A stretch of 5,132 bases of DNA from Candidatus Njordarchaeota archaeon (GTDB lineage: Archaea; Thermoproteota; JANJXX01; Panguiarchaeales; Panguiarchaeaceae), in the NCBI GenBank assembly GCA_029855985.1, contig JAGSHR010000146.1:1-5132 (forward strand), in the 5' to 3' direction. The notes below the pieces were generated by a model. It had not been told where the DNA came from, ran no database searches, and saw only the letters and a program-made list of their open reading frames with translations. Below are positions 4,819 through 5,132 of this stretch, one piece after another. The number at the start of each line of letters is the position of its first letter. The first letter of the stretch is position 1. The translations under genes and the position numbers were made by a program.

Positions 4819-5019
4819 ATGAAGCTTAACGTTGTGATTTGGAAAGAAGAGGATATGTTTGTAGTAAAGGAAGTGTTTACAGGGGTGACTACACAAGGAA
4901 AAACAATAGAAGAAGCTTTAGAGAATATTAAGGAAGCCGTTGAGTTATATTTGGAGGAACTACCAGAATTGAAAGAAGAACTGGAAAAGAAGGAGATTAT
5001 CGGTGTCATGAATGTCTAA
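4819..5019 (+). CDS. hicB: HicB-family antitoxin of an intact hicBA pair
   Basis: This 66-residue product has the HicB pattern: strand MKLNVVIWKEEDMFVVKEV (1-19), then TGVTTQGKTIEEALENIKEAVELYLEE (21-47), then a charged helix LPELKEELEKKE. It shares TQGKTxEEALENIKEAxExYL with the first copy but lacks the usual PxLPGC turn, which here is VFTGV. This is a known variant form in archaeal HicB proteins. It neutralises the HicA whose gene overlaps its last 8 nt, giving antitoxin-before-toxin order and translational coupling. Like the first copy it has no C-terminal DNA-binding domain. ATG 4819 was chosen because homologues begin MKLxVVIW. A TTG at 4798 would add seven residues that do not fit the fold. 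Confidence 0.88.
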   Translation: MKLNVVIWKEEDMFVVKEVFTGVTTQGKTIEEALENIKEAVELYLEELPELKEELEKKEIIGVMNV

Positions 5020-5132
5020 ACTTCCGAAACTCTCTGGAGAAGAAGTTATCAAAATTCTTGTAAAGAAGTTCGGCTTTAAAGTAAGCAGACAAAAGGGAAG
5101 TCACGTAACTCTAGTGAAACACGAAACTGGAA
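5012..5132 (+). CDS. hicA: HicA-family mRNA interferase toxin, 5' part (runs off window)
   Basis: Forty codons are visible, beginning MSKLPKLSGEEVIKILVKK. HicA toxins are small (60-80 residue) double-stranded-RNA-binding-fold RNases that cleave mRNA when not bound by HicB. The signature is present: SGEEVIKIL helix (8-16), FGFKVSRQKGSHVTLVK (20-36), and the catalytic His31 in GSH. So the visible half looks intact. The start overlaps the hicB stop by 8 nt. GGTG at 5002-5005 lies 6 nt before the ATG as a ribosome site. The C-terminal part, usually IPxHxxxxxGTLxxIL, lies beyond the window. Confidence 0.9.
   Translation, partial: MSKLPKLSGEEVIKILVKKFGFKVSRQKGSHVTLVKHETG

Noticed and set aside
4794..5009. 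Minus-strand 71-codon frame opposite the second hicB
   Set aside because: It is serine-rich antisense shadow of a clear HicB gene that overlaps an intact hicA start.
1..5132. CRISPR arrays, tRNA or rRNA genes, insertion-sequence ends
   Set aside because: No regularly spaced repeats, no cloverleaf or rRNA motifs and no transposase frame were found on either strand by eye.

Overview
The window looks archaeal and probably thermophilic. Promoters have the BRE/TATA form, the best ribosome sites read GGTGAT or GGAGG, AGA and AGG are common arginine codons, and the proteins are rich in Lys, Glu and Ile. The mix of a COG1361-type surface protein, a Yip1-family membrane protein, a SpoIIM-family protein, tiny zinc ribbons and several HicAB modules suggests a hyperthermophilic euryarchaeon such as an Archaeoglobales member. 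The species assignment is only a guess.

Region 1 (1-2660, minus strand) is a tight operon read right to left: Yip1-family membrane protein, then a secreted and membrane-anchored Ig-like/S-layer-like protein, then a LolD/MacB-type ABC ATPase, then the first nine codons of an FtsX/MacB-type permease that runs off the window. The genes are separated by 13 nt or overlap. Together they look like an ABC export or extracytoplasmic-processing complex with an extracellular subunit. The ATPase has lost about 11 residues right after Walker B, including the D-loop.

Region 2 (2661-2827) is a divergent promoter region. Region 3 (2828-3959, plus strand) is a three-gene cassette: a 99-residue hydrophobic Gly/Ala-rich peptide with a leader-like N-terminus, a 59-residue basic two-helix membrane peptide, and a SpoIIM/DUF95-family membrane protein. 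This is the set of parts expected for a circular-bacteriocin-like (AS-48-type) locus: precursor, small cationic immunity-like peptide, and DUF95 protein. The divergent ABC operon could supply export or self-protection. This is the most interesting proposal in the window, and it rests on architecture and family knowledge, not on a search.

Region 4 (3960-5132, plus strand) is an accessory stretch of small genes: an orphan hicB with what looks like an 11-codon stub of its hicA, then a perfect inverted repeat and a perfect 2 x 16 bp tandem repeat, then a small DUF1922-like zinc-ribbon gene, then an intact hicB overlapping a hicA cut by the window edge. The three genes that lack a clear ribosome site or have only a modest one (both hicB genes and the zinc ribbon) each have a TATA-like element about 27 nt before the start codon, which suggests leaderless transcripts.
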